Assembly: GCF_040215725.1 (NCBI RefSeq)
Contig: NZ_CP157967.1
Location: forward strand, 3,380,501-3,444,500
Source: Rhizobium sp. ZPR4
GTDB taxonomy: Bacteria; Pseudomonadota; Alphaproteobacteria; Rhizobiales; Rhizobiaceae
DNA length: 64,000 bases
Direction: 5' to 3'
The position numbers and the translations under genes were made by a program. The notes below the pieces were generated by a model that worked only from the letters and a program-made list of their open reading frames with translations, ran no database searches and was not told where the DNA came from. This document shows, piece after piece, positions 24,115 to 32,141 of the stretch. Each line of letters begins with the position of its first letter. The stretch's first letter is position 1.

Positions 24115-26483
24115 CACACACTCCTTCTTTGCTGGAACATTTGTAACCATGCTTCGCCATCGCCATCGTCTCGGAGTTCAGACCGGATCGCATCGGCGAG
24201 TTCGATATTGGCCGTTCGCCCCGACAGGATTGCGAGCTCATCGTCGAAACCGTTGAGATTGAGTTCGGCGACAACACTGTTGTGACCCTGTTTAACAATG
24301 AAGCGCCGGCTTTCAGCGGAGAGCTCGCGGGCAACCAACTCGAATTCTCGTTCGGTGAGCTTGAAGCCACCGACATAGTCGTCTCGATTACCGCGGGAAT
24401 TCGGCAGGAAAACCTGTGTTGGGCACTGCTCGATGATCGTATGCGCGATTGGTGAGTTAATGGCGTCGCGCGGGCTTTGCGTGGCAAACAGCATCAAGCC
24501 ATTCTGCTTGCGGATGGTCTTGAGCTTGTTCTGGGCAAGGTCAAGAAAGCTCTCGTCCTGCAGCGCCTTCCAGAACTCGTCGATGACGATGATAATCCGT
24601 CGGCCATCAATCAATTGTTCGACGCGATAGAAAAGATAAGCCATCAAGGGATTACGGATTTCCTCATTGTCGAGAAAATCGGTCATGTCGTAGCCGAGAA
24701 ATTTGGCACCGATACCGATTTCATCGGCCTCGTTGTCGAAGACCCAACCAAGCGGCCCGCCTCTTTCCCATCGACGCAGGCGTGCGGCGATCCCTTCCGG
24801 ATCGGTATTGTTGAGAAAGGTGCGCAAAGCGCCGATCGTGCGCTGCTCTTTCGGCAGATCGGCAAGACCATCGATCGCCAGCGCGATATCGCTGACATCG
24901 CTGACCGAAAAATCACGCACGGTCGCACCGGCTAGCTTGGCGATAAATCGTGCCAGGAATATCTTGTTCGCCGGTGTCAGCTCTAAGGCTTTCAGCGGTG
25001 CACATCCGGTTGGCAGCCCGTTCTTCAACGGCAAATAGGTACCGCCGGCAGCCCGCACGAAGAGGTCGGCGCCACGATCCTTGTCGAAGAAGACCATGTG
25101 CGGGTCATGCTTTTCGAGTTGCGATAGCATGAAATTGAGAAGCACGGTCTTGCCAGCACCCGACGGACCGCAGACGAAGGTGTTGCCGAGATCGCCATAG
25201 TGGAAATTGAAATAGAACGGCGAGCCCGACGCCGTCTTCAGCATGGCGACGGCTGGTCCCCATTCGTTGCCGTCCTTCCTACCCATAGGATAGGAATGAA
25301 ACGGAGAAAGTGCTGCAAAATTCCGCGAGGTGATCGCACCGGAACGGGCTCGATACCGAAAATTACCGGGCAATTGTGCCCACCATGCAGCTTCGAGCCC
25401 TAGATCCTCGCGTGCCACGACAGCGCCACCATTGGTCAGATGTGAGCGCGCCTTGGCGAGATTGTCAGCGAGGCCTTTGACAGATGAAGCGAAGACCCCG
25501 AGGGTCAGATGGTGCTCGCCGAGCACGAAACGGTTCGATTCCAGCTCGTCCATTGCCGCATCAAGCTCTTCAATCTGGGAGGCCGCCTTGTCGACCGCAC
25601 TCACCATTTGGTTCTGCTTGCGGCCCATGATGGTGCGGGCATCGGTTTTGGACCTGAACGCGAACGACTGAGTGAGGATCAGTTCGAAAGGTGCCGTCAG
25701 AATGCCATCCAGCATGCCGCCGCGTGTTCGTGCCGGATATTCCTTGAAACCGAACATGCCGGCGTAACGGCTTGTCCCTTCATCGCGGATCTCGACGGTC
25801 TCGCGCCCGAAGATCACACGATCAGAATAGATCGCCGAGGAGATCCTGCCTTCCGTCAATGGTATGGGTTCTCGGCGGCCGCCGATCAACTGATGCAGCA
25901 CCTCGCTCGGTTCGGAGAACAGGATACCGTTCTGATCGTAGAGCGACAGCACGCGCGGCGCAAAGCGTCTCAGTCCCGCAATGACATCGGTTACCTTGTC
26001 CCGGAGATGCTTCAGACTGTCCTCATCGAGCTCGACTGCGGCTCGTTGGGCCTTGCGAAGCCGTGACAGCAGATTTGCGAGCCGTTCAGCCGGATCGCGT
26101 CCCGGATGCCAAAGTAGGGTGAGATAGAGATCGTTGCGGAACAGGTCCTCGCTCACCATTCGCTCGCGATACTTGCCATTCAACGTTGCCGAGAAGGAAT
26201 TGGTGAACTCGCCGGCGGGATAAGAGTTGTCGCGCCTGCGGATGAGATGGGTCCAGATTGCCAGACGCTCGTCCGCAATGTTGCGGTAGAGCGTGTTGAG
26301 ATCGCGCTGCAAGCTGTTCAGATCGATAGCGTCGATTGTCTCGAACGATACGCCCTCCAAAGCGATCATCGCTAGCAATGCTCTGGAGTCGAGGGCGATC
26401 ACGGTCTCATCCACGTGGCGGACATAAGGGATGAACGTTTCCGGCTCGAGTTCACGGAATTTGAGACGGGACACATTAGGCAT
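24114..26483 (-). CDS. virB4: VirB4 T4SS ATPase
   Basis: VirB4 is the largest and most conserved T4SS ATPase, energising pilus biogenesis and substrate transfer. The product is about 789 residues from ATG 26483 (MPNVSRLKFRELE). The N-terminal CagE/VirB4 domain is followed by Walker A GPSGAGKT at about 439-446, a Walker B-type segment RIIIVIDEFWKALQDESFLD, and LMLFATQSPRDAINSPIAHT near the end. The start codon overlaps the virB3 stop by 8 bp. All motifs are intact and length is typical. Confidence 0.95.
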   Translation of the reverse strand: MPNVSRLKFRELEPETFIPYVRHVDETVIALDSRALLAMIALEGVSFETIDAIDLNSLQRDLNTLYRNIADERLAIWTHLIRRRDNSYPAGEFTNSFSATLNGKYRERMVSEDLFRNDLYLTLLWHPGRDPAERLANLLSRLRKAQRAAVELDEDSLKHLRDKVTDVIAGLRRFAPRVLSLYDQNGILFSEPSEVLHQLIGGRREPIPLTEGRISSAIYSDRVIFGRETVEIRDEGTSRYAGMFGFKEYPARTRGGMLDGILTAPFELILTQSFAFRSKTDARTIMGRKQNQMVSAVDKAASQIEELDAAMDELESNRFVLGEHHLTLGVFASSVKGLADNLAKARSHLTNGGAVVAREDLGLEAAWWAQLPGNFRYRARSGAITSRNFAALSPFHSYPMGRKDGNEWGPAVAMLKTASGSPFYFNFHYGDLGNTFVCGPSGAGKTVLLNFMLSQLEKHDPHMVFFDKDRGADLFVRAAGGTYLPLKNGLPTGCAPLKALELTPANKIFLARFIAKLAGATVRDFSVSDVSDIALAIDGLADLPKEQRTIGALRTFLNNTDPEGIAARLRRWERGGPLGWVFDNEADEIGIGAKFLGYDMTDFLDNEEIRNPLMAYLFYRVEQLIDGRRIIIVIDEFWKALQDESFLDLAQNKLKTIRKQNGLMLFATQSPRDAINSPIAHTIIEQCPTQVFLPNSRGNRDDYVGGFKLTEREFELVARELSAESRRFIVKQGHNSVVAELNLNGFDDELAILSGRTANIELADAIRSELRDDGDGEAWLQMFQQRRSV

Positions 26484-26817
26484 GGCCAAGGTCCCTTTCG
26501 TCATAGTGTCGCACTAGCCTCAACGGCGTCAGCGAAGCACCACTCCAATAGGCGCCGTTGCGCGAACGACCACGGGTTTCGATCCAGGCCAGCAGAATGC
26601 GGAACATGTTGTGGTCATGCTTGACGAGCGAGCGAAAAATGAAATGAAAGACCACACCGACAAGCCCATAGGCAATCGAGCCAGCTACAATGTAGAGGAT
26701 GGTCGTCAGTATAATGTTGACGCCCATGGCCTCCATCGTCACCCCGGCGATCATCGCTGGCCGGGTGCAGGCCAGGAAAAGGGTGTCTTCCTCAAGCGAA
26801 ACCTTCTCCAGCATCAT
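26476..26817 (-). CDS. virB3: VirB3 T4SS inner-membrane protein
   Basis: VirB3 is a small inner-membrane protein that works with VirB4 and VirB6 in pilus assembly. From ATG 26817 the product is 113 residues, with ATG 26814 an equal alternative. It contains LEEDTLFLACTRPAMIAGVT, a conserved start of VirB3 proteins, and one or two hydrophobic segments (VNIILTTILYIVAGSIAYGL and VGVVFHFIF). A basic C-terminus with W and Y residues follows. It starts 3 bp after the virB2 stop and overlaps virB4. It is of normal size. Confidence 0.9.
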   Translation of the reverse strand: MMLEKVSLEEDTLFLACTRPAMIAGVTMEAMGVNIILTTILYIVAGSIAYGLVGVVFHFIFRSLVKHDHNMFRILLAWIETRGRSRNGAYWSGASLTPLRLVRHYDERDLGHA

Positions 26818-26819
26818 CT

Positions 26820-27122
26820 TCAACCCCCGGAAATCGTGCTGACGATCTGCGAGGCGCCAAAGAGAATGCCGATACCGAGCACGACATAGGCGGCCTTGCG
26901 AAGATCGAGGTAGCCGAACATCCAGGCGATGCCGACAATGATGACGGCGATCGTTGCCAAGAGCTTGGCGACGTTGCCGGTGAGCAAGGTGACGATATTC
27001 TGGAGAACCGTCTCGATCCCACCGGCGCTCTGCGCGAAGGCGGGCTCGATCATGGCGGTCGAAAGGACAGTTGCCATCGCAACGGTGACGCCAAATGCAC
27101 GAATATTGATCCTCGACATCAT
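26820..27122 (-). CDS. virB2: VirB2 major pilin
   Basis: VirB2 pilin is processed and assembled into the conjugative pilus. The 100-residue precursor has a long signal peptide ending AFAQS (cleavage after Ala near residue 30). Two hydrophobic helices follow, VAKLLATIAVIIVGIAWMFG and KAAYVVLGIGILFGASQIVS, separated by the short polar YLDLR loop. This is the classic VirB2 architecture. The start overlaps the virB1 stop by four bases. Length is usual. Confidence 0.93.
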   Translation of the reverse strand: MMSRINIRAFGVTVAMATVLSTAMIEPAFAQSAGGIETVLQNIVTLLTGNVAKLLATIAVIIVGIAWMFGYLDLRKAAYVVLGIGILFGASQIVSTISGG

Positions 27123-27787
27123 TCAGACTGCTCCGGTTGATCATTTTGGAAGACCAGCGCAGATGATTGCCGCGCTGCGTGGAAGACATCCCAAGACGGT
27201 GGTTTCGCCGACAGGTCGGGCAAAGGCCTTTCCTCACCGTTCAAGGATGGATCATTGATCCGGGGTTCGGGTACCGTCGGCCGCCCGACATTCTGCTCTA
27301 TCGCAATGGCGGATAGCGTTTTCGAAAGCCGTTTGGCCTCGATTTGGACCTGATCGTCATACTGCGCCATCTTTCCGACTGAAGGATCGGACCGCCCGTA
27401 GTAGGATTGCAGCATCACGCGCTCCGCTTGCTGCAATGTCGCGCCGGCGTGCACGGCCAAACGATAATAACCATCGAGCAGTGTCGCCGTTGCCTTGAGG
27501 TTGAGGCATGGATCGAAGGCGTCTGAGATGCTGAGATCAAACTTGCGCAATTCGGCGATGCCAATGCCGCCAAGCCCTAGCTGGACATCTTTATGCTCCG
27601 CCATCAGCCACGTTGCGGTTTCGATCGCCTCAGCCTTGCTCTTCGGCTGCTCATGAAGAGATGAGCTCCCCCGCACGCGAATATCAAAAGGCTGGAACTG
27701 GCTTTCGAGACTGACAACCGCTGCAAGCGTTTCGATCGCGATCGCCGGCGCACAGGTCTGGGCAAGATCGGTGAAGGAGACGACCAT
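27119..27787 (-). CDS. virB1: VirB1 lytic transglycosylase
   Basis: VirB1 cuts peptidoglycan locally so the secretion apparatus can cross the cell wall. From ATG 27787 the product is 222 residues. The SLT domain carries the catalytic Glu28 in VVSLESQFQP, the GLGGIGIAELRKFDL substrate-groove motif and DPCLNLKATATLLDGYYRL. No clear signal peptide is seen; VirB1 homologues differ in this. The C-terminal 70 residues are Pro-rich and disordered-looking. Its start is 3 bp after the preceding gene's stop. Confidence 0.92.
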   Translation of the reverse strand: MVVSFTDLAQTCAPAIAIETLAAVVSLESQFQPFDIRVRGSSSLHEQPKSKAEAIETATWLMAEHKDVQLGLGGIGIAELRKFDLSISDAFDPCLNLKATATLLDGYYRLAVHAGATLQQAERVMLQSYYGRSDPSVGKMAQYDDQVQIEAKRLSKTLSAIAIEQNVGRPTVPEPRINDPSLNGEERPLPDLSAKPPSWDVFHAARQSSALVFQNDQPEQSE

Positions 27788-27789
27788 GA

Positions 27790-28329
27790 TCAGTACCACA
27801 CGCGCTGGCTTCCCACGCCGTCGATGGTCACATCGACATAATGGGGTTGTGATCGCACATTCGGCCGCGCCGTCGGATAACCCATGCACTGCATGTGGCG
27901 GCCATCCCGTTGCCAGCGCGCCGATACCACCAGCCCATCGTCTCTAGCGCCACTATTACGACCGGAGGCGCAATAGCCGCCGTCAACCTTGGAAAGGGTT
28001 CGCGAAACGCAGGTCTGCTGTTGGCCGCGCTCGCCATAACGTGTCGTCAGGCGATAGCTGTCACTGCAGAAATAGGGCTCGTAACCAGGACGCGATGCCC
28101 GGAAGCCGACACCGCTGCAGGTGGGAAAGGAATGCCCCTTTGCAAGCTCCTGCCAGAGCTTGCTGATAGGCGGACGGCAAGCAGCATATTGTGTAGGTCC
28201 ACCCGGATTGGAAAGACACAGGATAACCTGACATCCCCAGTCATCGGCGCGCGCATACCGCTCGGAAATGAGGTATAAAGGGATGCAGCCGGTAATGGCT
28301 AAGATTGTTCCAACCAGAAGGCGTTTCAT
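27790..28329 (-). CDS. Exported hypothetical protein heading the virB operon
   Basis: This protein of about 180 residues starts MKRLLVGTILAITGCIPLYL, a signal peptide; an ATG two codons upstream is also possible. The mature part is Cys-rich with WGCQVILCLSNPGG, ACRPPISKLWQELAKGHSFP and CSDSYRLTTRYG. I believe similar proteins occur at the head of other virB-type operons in alphaproteobacteria, but I know no function. Eight or so cysteines suggest a disulfide-stabilised periplasmic or surface protein. It directly precedes virB1 and is first in the operon, so it is expected to be co-made with the secretion channel. Confidence 0.75.
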   Translation of the reverse strand: MKRLLVGTILAITGCIPLYLISERYARADDWGCQVILCLSNPGGPTQYAACRPPISKLWQELAKGHSFPTCSGVGFRASRPGYEPYFCSDSYRLTTRYGERGQQQTCVSRTLSKVDGGYCASGRNSGARDDGLVVSARWQRDGRHMQCMGYPTARPNVRSQPHYVDVTIDGVGSQRVWY

Positions 28330-28428
28330 CAGCATGATCCTTCGATGTGGCGATATCAAACGATCCGTTCGGCGACGAATCTGGCGCTGCTCGTAATTTA
28401 TACTGATTTATATAATGCAGTTAAAAAG
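28330..28428. promoter_or_regulatory. Divergent virB operon / MarR-like regulator promoter region
   Basis: This 99-bp gap must hold the promoter of the whole virB operon (minus strand) and of the regulator (plus strand). It is AT-rich, with a repeated ATTTATA (28396-28402 and 28406-28412) and TATAAT at 28411-28416, a perfect -10 for the plus-strand gene. The repeat is the natural binding site for the adjacent winged-helix regulator, which would then control conjugation-channel expression. No direct evidence of binding can be read from sequence. Confidence 0.45.
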
Positions 28429-28782
28429 ATGACAAGTACCCTAACCACCCAGTGGAACAGTCTTTCGTTTGCAGCATTCATCCTGCATGAGATCATGGAT
28501 CATCCGCAGGAGGACGAGACACCGCAATCCCGGCTAAAACAGGTCGGCATGATGAGTGTTCTTTACATCATGAACCAAGCTCATCAGGCACTAACTATCT
28601 CAAATATAGTTGAAATTACGAAGCTCACGCGTATGGGCGTAACGGAGACAATCGAACCGTTGTTGAAACGTGGGATCCTGACGGAGACGTTCGTGAAAAA
28701 TTCCATGGGGCGCGGCAAGGCCCGTCAGTTTGAAATCGCGCCGGAGATTTTCGAGAAGCTGCGGAACTTTCAGGCGCGATAA
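28429..28782 (+). CDS. MarR-like winged-helix regulator, probable virB operon regulator
   Basis: The 117-residue protein has a winged-helix core: RLKQVGMMSVLYIMNQAHQA, then TISNIVEITKLTRMGVTETI (recognition helix) and EPLLKRGILTETF with a basic wing SMGRGKARQFEIAP. This fits the MarR superfamily in size and pattern. I choose the ATG at 28429; a longer frame opens at 28345 but would run through the promoter region. It is transcribed divergently from the virB operon across a 99-bp gap, the usual layout for a local regulator. Effector and target are not known. Confidence 0.75.
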   Translation: MTSTLTTQWNSLSFAAFILHEIMDHPQEDETPQSRLKQVGMMSVLYIMNQAHQALTISNIVEITKLTRMGVTETIEPLLKRGILTETFVKNSMGRGKARQFEIAPEIFEKLRNFQAR

Positions 28783-28856
28783 TCGATCATCTCAGCCGCC
28801 GAATCAAACTGAATTAAAATAACTAATAAAAACCCATAAACGTCCAAACAAAGCGA

Positions 28857-29672
28857 CTATGCAGACGTGCTTGACCCGCTCTTTCGCAAGCCCGCTGGCT
28901 TGAACACATAGCCAGCTGCATGGACGGTGCGAATGGCAGCGCCACATCCGGGCAACTCTCCCAGCGCCTTGCGCAAGCGGCCAATGTGAACGTCCACCGT
29001 TCGCGGCGTGACTTCGGCGGAAGACGGCCAAGCCGAGGCAATGAGCTCGGACCGGCTGCAGAGCTGTCCCTGCCTGTTCATCAGATGACGTAGAATATTG
29101 AACTCGATTGGCGGCAGCGCAAAGTCGCGACCGTTGCAATGTATTCGGCGGCTGTCGACGTCGACTTCCAGGTCGGCAAAACCCAGCGACGCATCCATTT
29201 TAGAGTTAGCCGTTTCCATGACTTGTCCCGTTGCCTGCCTGAGAGATGTCAGCAACTTCTCCGGTGAAAGCGGCCTGAAGAGGAAGTCATCAACACCTGC
29301 TTGCAGCAAAGCCAGATGAAGCGGCTGCGCGTCGCCTCGCAAGAGCGCAATCAGACGGACCTCGTTGTCATGTGCGGTGGATCGCCTGATTTCGCCACAT
29401 ATGGAAACGGCATCCTGGGTTTCTTGAGTGCAATCGAAAAGGACTGCACACGGTAAGCGGTTCGCGCAAGAAGCCAGAACATCCTTGGCACTGCAAGCCA
29501 AAGAGGGGATAAAGCCTTCCGTCTTCAGAATATAGCTAAACGGCAGGAACAGCTCTGCATCGGAGGTCCAGATAATGACTTCGTTGCAGGCCACCACTTC
29601 GGGCTTCACTGCCGCATGGGAGCGTTTGAAGTTGGACGCGCCGGACCGTGGGACGGCTCTACGCTGGCGCAT
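28857..29672 (-). CDS. OmpR/PhoB-type response-regulator-like transcription factor (copy 1)
   Basis: The protein has an N-terminal receiver-like domain (VIIWTSDAELFLPFSYILKT, then PCAVLFDCTQ with a candidate phospho-Asp, and LLQAGVDDFLFRPLSPEKLL). A C-terminal winged helix follows: DSRRIHCNGRDFALPPIEFN and TPRTVDVHIGRLRKAL. The receiver lacks some usual residues, so phosphorylation is uncertain. ATG 29672 overlaps the SDR gene by 14 bp. A GTG at 29609 would give a start MKPEVVACNEVIIW that aligns better with the paralogue at 41137 (MKPLVLICSTDYEF). It is last in the aminotransferase-ThDP-SDR operon. A related regulator at 41137 has the same architecture, and no sensor kinase is visible near either. 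Confidence 0.78.
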   Translation of the reverse strand: MRQRRAVPRSGASNFKRSHAAVKPEVVACNEVIIWTSDAELFLPFSYILKTEGFIPSLACSAKDVLASCANRLPCAVLFDCTQETQDAVSICGEIRRSTAHDNEVRLIALLRGDAQPLHLALLQAGVDDFLFRPLSPEKLLTSLRQATGQVMETANSKMDASLGFADLEVDVDSRRIHCNGRDFALPPIEFNILRHLMNRQGQLCSRSELIASAWPSSAEVTPRTVDVHIGRLRKALGELPGCGAAIRTVHAAGYVFKPAGLRKSGSSTSA

Positions 29673-30432
29673 ATTCGCCCCCGTTGATATCGAGGATAGC
29701 CCCATTAACAAAGCCCGCTTCCTCCGACGTCAGGAAGGCAACGGCAGCGGCGATGTCCTCAGGCGTTCCCAATCTAGCAGAAGGAATGCGTGCAATCGCG
29801 TCCCGATTGGCCGGCGTATTGGGATCGCCAGTCAGGGGCGTCAAGATCCTGCCGGGCGCCACGAGATTGACGGTTATGCCGAAGGGACCACACGACCCGA
29901 CAAGCGCTCGCATCAGCCCGGCCAGCGCGGCCTTGCTGGCGGCGTAGGCGCCGCCGGCGATACGAGGGCGTGTGCGCCCGGCGAGCGATCCGATCAAAAT
30001 GATGCGTCCAAATCCCGCCTGTCGCATTCCCCTGAGGACTGCCTGACAACACAACATGGTGCCGGTCAGATTAACGGCCAGCACTTCGTTCCATTCTTCA
30101 AGCCCGATATCTTCGAACTGCCGAGGACCAGCGAGGCCTTTGGGCGATATCCCCGCATTGCAGACGAGAATTTCGGCATCTCCCCAGCTGGATGAGAGCT
30201 CTTTGAAGAAATTAGCAACAGCCACGGGATCCGACAGATCGACCACTCGGCCCAAGACCCGTCCAGATCCGAACTCCGCGGACAGCGCAACAGTTGCGTC
30301 AGTCACAGTTTTAGCGCTGTGACTGAAGACGGCGACGCGATGCCCCGCCGCCAATAGCTTTCGCGCCGTCGCCAATCCGATACCGCTCGTCCCTCCTGTC
30401 ACGACGGCGATGCGAGACGGCTCTGGCATCAT
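29659..30432 (-). CDS. SDR family oxidoreductase
   Basis: This is a classical short-chain dehydrogenase/reductase of 257 residues. The cofactor motif TGGTSGIG lies at 12-19, NAG at 92-94 and the catalytic set at Ser149, Tyr163 and Lys167 (YAASK). The C-terminal TSEEAGFVNGAILDINGGEY completes the family pattern. The best guess is reduction of a keto group or oxidation of a secondary alcohol with NAD(P)H; the substrate is unknown. It overlaps the upstream ThDP enzyme gene by four bases and is followed by a regulator gene, all in one operon whose first gene is an aminotransferase. The set suggests conversion of an amino or keto compound. Confidence 0.88.
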   Translation of the reverse strand: MMPEPSRIAVVTGGTSGIGLATARKLLAAGHRVAVFSHSAKTVTDATVALSAEFGSGRVLGRVVDLSDPVAVANFFKELSSSWGDAEILVCNAGISPKGLAGPRQFEDIGLEEWNEVLAVNLTGTMLCCQAVLRGMRQAGFGRIILIGSLAGRTRPRIAGGAYAASKAALAGLMRALVGSCGPFGITVNLVAPGRILTPLTGDPNTPANRDAIARIPSARLGTPEDIAAAVAFLTSEEAGFVNGAILDINGGEYAPA

Positions 30433-32141
30433 GCAGCCTCATCCAGGCCGGTAAACAAGGACAAGGCGGGATGAGCCTCAGGATCTGTCATGACCTCGAT
30501 AAACAGCGGCCCCTTGCCTGCCAGTCCACCCTGTAGATGAGCCGTGAGCTCGGCTGGATCCTCAACGCGCACTGCCGGGCATCCGCAGGCTTGAGCGATC
30601 TTCATATGATCGACAGGCGCAAAATGGCACGCCGATGTGAAGCGCCCGAACTTCACGGTCTCGGCATCCCGCTGGAAACCGAGGATACCGTTATTGAGAA
30701 GGATGATGGTTACGGGAAGTTCGGAGCGAACCATGGTTTCCATCTCCGCCCAGCTATGGGCGAACCCGCCGTCGCCAAGGATGGCGACAACCGGATGCTC
30801 GGGTCTAGCTGCCTTTGCGCCAAGAGCCAGGGGTAGGCCCCATCCCAGCCCCGCAAGACCGCGAGGCGTCAGGAACCGCATTCCTGAAGTAAGCGATCGC
30901 AATTGGCCGACGACCCACATCGACGAATAGCTCGCATCCGCAACGACGGTCGTCTGCGGTGTCAATGCTGCCTGCAGTTCTGCCATGATGCGTTCCGGTC
31001 GGATCGGCGAGGCAGTGGCATGGATGAGCTGATGCCGATCCTCATCGAACCGCCGCCAGCACTCGGCTATGCGGCTGGTAATAGCAGCCCGCTGGTCCCG
31101 GCGTTGGGATAGATCTTGCCCGTTCAGGGCATGAACAAGCTCTCTGAGCGTCTCACGCGCATCCCCGACCAGGCGTAGCGCTTGATAATTGCGGCCGATC
31201 TCCTGAGGGTCGACATCGATGTGGATCACCTGAGCACCAGCAGGAATTTGCCGCCAGCTATCCGTGCCGTTCTGATTGGTTCGCGTTCCAATCAGAATGA
31301 CAAGGTCAGCGTCAGCGACCAGAGCAGCCGTATGGCGCCCGAGTGACCGCGGACCCACGAGTGATCCTAAGACGCCGGCCGAAAGCGGATGATATTCATT
31401 AACCGCACCCTTGCCCATGTTGGTGGTCAAAATTGGGAGTACAGCCAGATCCTGCAACATGGCCAGTTCATGGCAGGCGTCGCTGCCGAGGACACCGCCG
31501 CCCGCGATTACCACGGGAGTGTGGGCGTTCGCGATCAACTCCGCTGCCCTTTGCAAACTCGCGCGATCAGGGGACGACCGATCAAGCGGCCAATGGCCAA
31601 GATTCAAAGATCGTGATGGCGTTTTGAGACCAAGCTCCGAGCGCAACAGATCGGCGGGTAACAGCAACGCAACCGGCCCGGGTCGACCGGAGGCAGCGGC
31701 GGTGAAAGCGGCATCAACATAGTCCTCGATTCGCTCCGGGACCATGACCCTGCGCACCCATTTCGTGCAGGATTGGAAGAGCGCGATATGGTCGAGCTCC
31801 TGGAACGCGTTCCGATCCATCTGATCGCGCTCGACTTCCTGCACAAGTGCTACGATCGGAACGCTCGCCTTCAGCGCCTCGGCCATGGGGGGCACCAGCA
31901 GCGTGGCGGCCGGACCATTCTGGGCAGCCACCACGCCGATCTTTCCGGATCGTCGCGCATAGCCATCAGCCATGGCGCCGCCCATATTCTCCTGCCGGTA
32001 AGCGACCTGGCGAATGCCTGCCGCTTCAGCAGCGAGAATGAGGGCTGATGGTAAGCTCTGCGCAAATATATGGGTGACGTCATGGCGCACCAGCGAGCGA
32101 GCCAGGCATTCGGCGACAGTTTCCAGGGAATTCGTGGTCAT
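30429..32141 (-). CDS. Thiamine-diphosphate enzyme, acetolactate synthase-like
   Basis: The 570-residue protein has the three domains of the acetolactate synthase/benzoylformate decarboxylase family. The N-terminal domain carries the catalytic Glu51 (YRQENMGGAMADGYA), the middle domain has a Rossmann-like fold, and the C-terminal domain has the ThDP-magnesium motif GDGGFAHSWAEMETM to LLNN (456-484). It could decarboxylate a 2-keto acid or carry out a carboligation; no substrate can be read. True acetolactate synthase is less likely because there is no regulatory subunit gene here. It overlaps both neighbours by four bases, so expression is tightly coupled with the aminotransferase and SDR. 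Confidence 0.87.
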   Translation of the reverse strand: MTTNSLETVAECLARSLVRHDVTHIFAQSLPSALILAAEAAGIRQVAYRQENMGGAMADGYARRSGKIGVVAAQNGPAATLLVPPMAEALKASVPIVALVQEVERDQMDRNAFQELDHIALFQSCTKWVRRVMVPERIEDYVDAAFTAAASGRPGPVALLLPADLLRSELGLKTPSRSLNLGHWPLDRSSPDRASLQRAAELIANAHTPVVIAGGGVLGSDACHELAMLQDLAVLPILTTNMGKGAVNEYHPLSAGVLGSLVGPRSLGRHTAALVADADLVILIGTRTNQNGTDSWRQIPAGAQVIHIDVDPQEIGRNYQALRLVGDARETLRELVHALNGQDLSQRRDQRAAITSRIAECWRRFDEDRHQLIHATASPIRPERIMAELQAALTPQTTVVADASYSSMWVVGQLRSLTSGMRFLTPRGLAGLGWGLPLALGAKAARPEHPVVAILGDGGFAHSWAEMETMVRSELPVTIILLNNGILGFQRDAETVKFGRFTSACHFAPVDHMKIAQACGCPAVRVEDPAELTAHLQGGLAGKGPLFIEVMTDPEAHPALSLFTGLDEAA

